Shown piece after piece: positions 22,962 to 23,455 of a DNA stretch of 23,455 bases. The notes beneath the pieces were generated by a model. That model did not search any database. It had not been told where the DNA came from and was given only the letters and a program-made list of their open reading frames with translations. The stretch's first letter is position 1. Each line of letters opens with the position of its first letter. The DNA is taken from contig CALVVH010000015.1 of NCBI GenBank assembly GCA_944363805.1, positions 1-23,455 on the forward strand. Reading direction: 5' to 3'. The DNA comes from an uncultured Bacilli bacterium. GTDB taxonomy: Bacteria; Bacillota_I; Bacilli_A; RF39; UBA660. The position numbers and the translations under genes are program-made.

Positions 22962-23426
22962 ATGCAAAAAATTCTAACAGTAATTATCCCTGTATATAAC
23001 GCTGAACCCTATCTTAAAAGATGTTTTGATAGTCTAAATCATCCTGAATTAAATGTCGTTGTTATTGTCGACGGTGCATGCACTGATTTATCCGCAGAAA
23101 TTGTCGATGACTATTGCCAAACTCATCCTAATTTTAAAGCAATTCACACTCACCATCGTGGAGCTATGGCTGCCAGACAAGAAGGTTTAAAATATATTGA
23201 TACTCCCTACTTTTCTTTCGTCGATAGTGACGATACTGTCAATATAAAAAACTATGTAGAACTTTGCCATGCCATGAAAGATCAAGGTTATGACGTCGGC
23301 AACGGAAGAACAACAGTTTACTTACCTGATTGCCCAATCCCTTTTAATAGTAGGAAATGGTCTAAAAGTAACATCGACTTTGTCAACTACCATGCAATAA
23401 ATTGCATGGCTTGCTTTAGGTGCTGA
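22962..23426 (+). CDS. Family 2 glycosyltransferase, short (possibly truncated or frameshifted)
   Basis: The frame opens with LTVIIPVYNAEPYLKRCFDSL, then VDGACTDLSAEIVDDY, GAMAARQEGLKYI and the nucleotide-sugar-binding FVDSDDTV (DxD-type). This is a standard GT-A, GT2 fold that transfers sugar to a glycan or lipid, likely for cell-surface polysaccharide. Family members are usually 250-330 aa, whereas this one stops at 154 aa with the unusual tail NCMACFRC. The remaining 29 bases of the window do not show where, or whether, the frame resumes. AGAGG precedes the ATG. It may be a broken gene or a short relative. Confidence 0.75.
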   Translation: MQKILTVIIPVYNAEPYLKRCFDSLNHPELNVVVIVDGACTDLSAEIVDDYCQTHPNFKAIHTHHRGAMAARQEGLKYIDTPYFSFVDSDDTVNIKNYVELCHAMKDQGYDVGNGRTTVYLPDCPIPFNSRKWSKSNIDFVNYHAINCMACFRC

Positions 23427-23455
23427 AAGCACATTTAATGAGTAAACTCATCCCA

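Noticed and set aside
1..23455. CRISPR arrays
   Set aside because: No regularly spaced short repeats were seen on either strand.
1..23455. Riboswitches or T-boxes in the leaders
   Set aside because: Leaders are short and no known aptamer core or T-box motif was recognised.

Overview
The window is AT-rich chromosomal DNA, roughly 30% GC by eye, from a low-GC Gram-positive bacterium. It looks like a gut-type Bacilli/Erysipelotrichia or Mollicutes-related Bacillota lineage. The reasons are a Bacillus-type (type B) RNase P RNA directly behind gpsB, plus recU, ponA, dnaD, nth, cca, scpA/scpB, a class B sortase and comEB-type dCMP deaminase, all in Firmicutes form. TGA is used as a stop and TTG/GTG starts are common, so the standard bacterial code applies. 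Species cannot be fixed from this sequence.

Region 1 (1-8956) is core housekeeping. It opens with the truncated start of a membrane-anchored surface protein. Next come rodZ-like/pgsA (membrane lipid and cell shape) and gpsB followed by rnpB on the minus strand. recU-ponA (Holliday junction resolvase and penicillin-binding protein) run on the plus strand. A cca-dnaD-nth operon lies on the minus strand, then an MscS-type channel. The gene set matches the B. subtilis cca...dnaD-nth-ponA-recU...gpsB-rnpB neighbourhood, with recU-ponA inverted relative to nth-dnaD.

Region 2 (9030-13307) holds a 493-aa surface protein with a C-terminal DUF6273/C-type-lectin-like domain. It is divergent from a small XRE regulator across an AGGTAAA-based operator. 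A dCMP deaminase, sortase B and class I aldolase operon follows.

Region 3 (13308-15270) is a scarred accessory locus beside tRNA-Leu(CAA). Two direct repeats of 0.6-0.7 kb carry the same decayed gene. Between them lies an intact candidate type I toxin-antitoxin module. It has a 30-residue hydrophobic peptide gene on the plus strand. A strong minus-strand promoter and terminator define a ~127-nt RNA antisense to the toxin mRNA 3' region. The 5' and 3' ends of the toxin mRNA can form a long panhandle. This module is the most interesting element in the window.

Region 4 (15271-23455) contains a PD-(D/E)XK nuclease, a flavin reductase-rubredoxin fusion and an operon running from a membrane-anchored hypothetical protein through scpA, scpB and a pentapeptide-like protein to a DUF6512-like membrane protein. 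It then has a metallophosphoesterase, a frameshifted relic of the surface-protein C-terminal domain, gmk and a short glycosyltransferase reading frame.

A second notable signal lies inside the surface protein gene. A ~100-bp patch near its 3' end is ~57-60% GC and depleted in adenine on the coding strand, as expected of the variable region of a diversity-generating retroelement target. No reverse transcriptase or template repeat is visible in this window.
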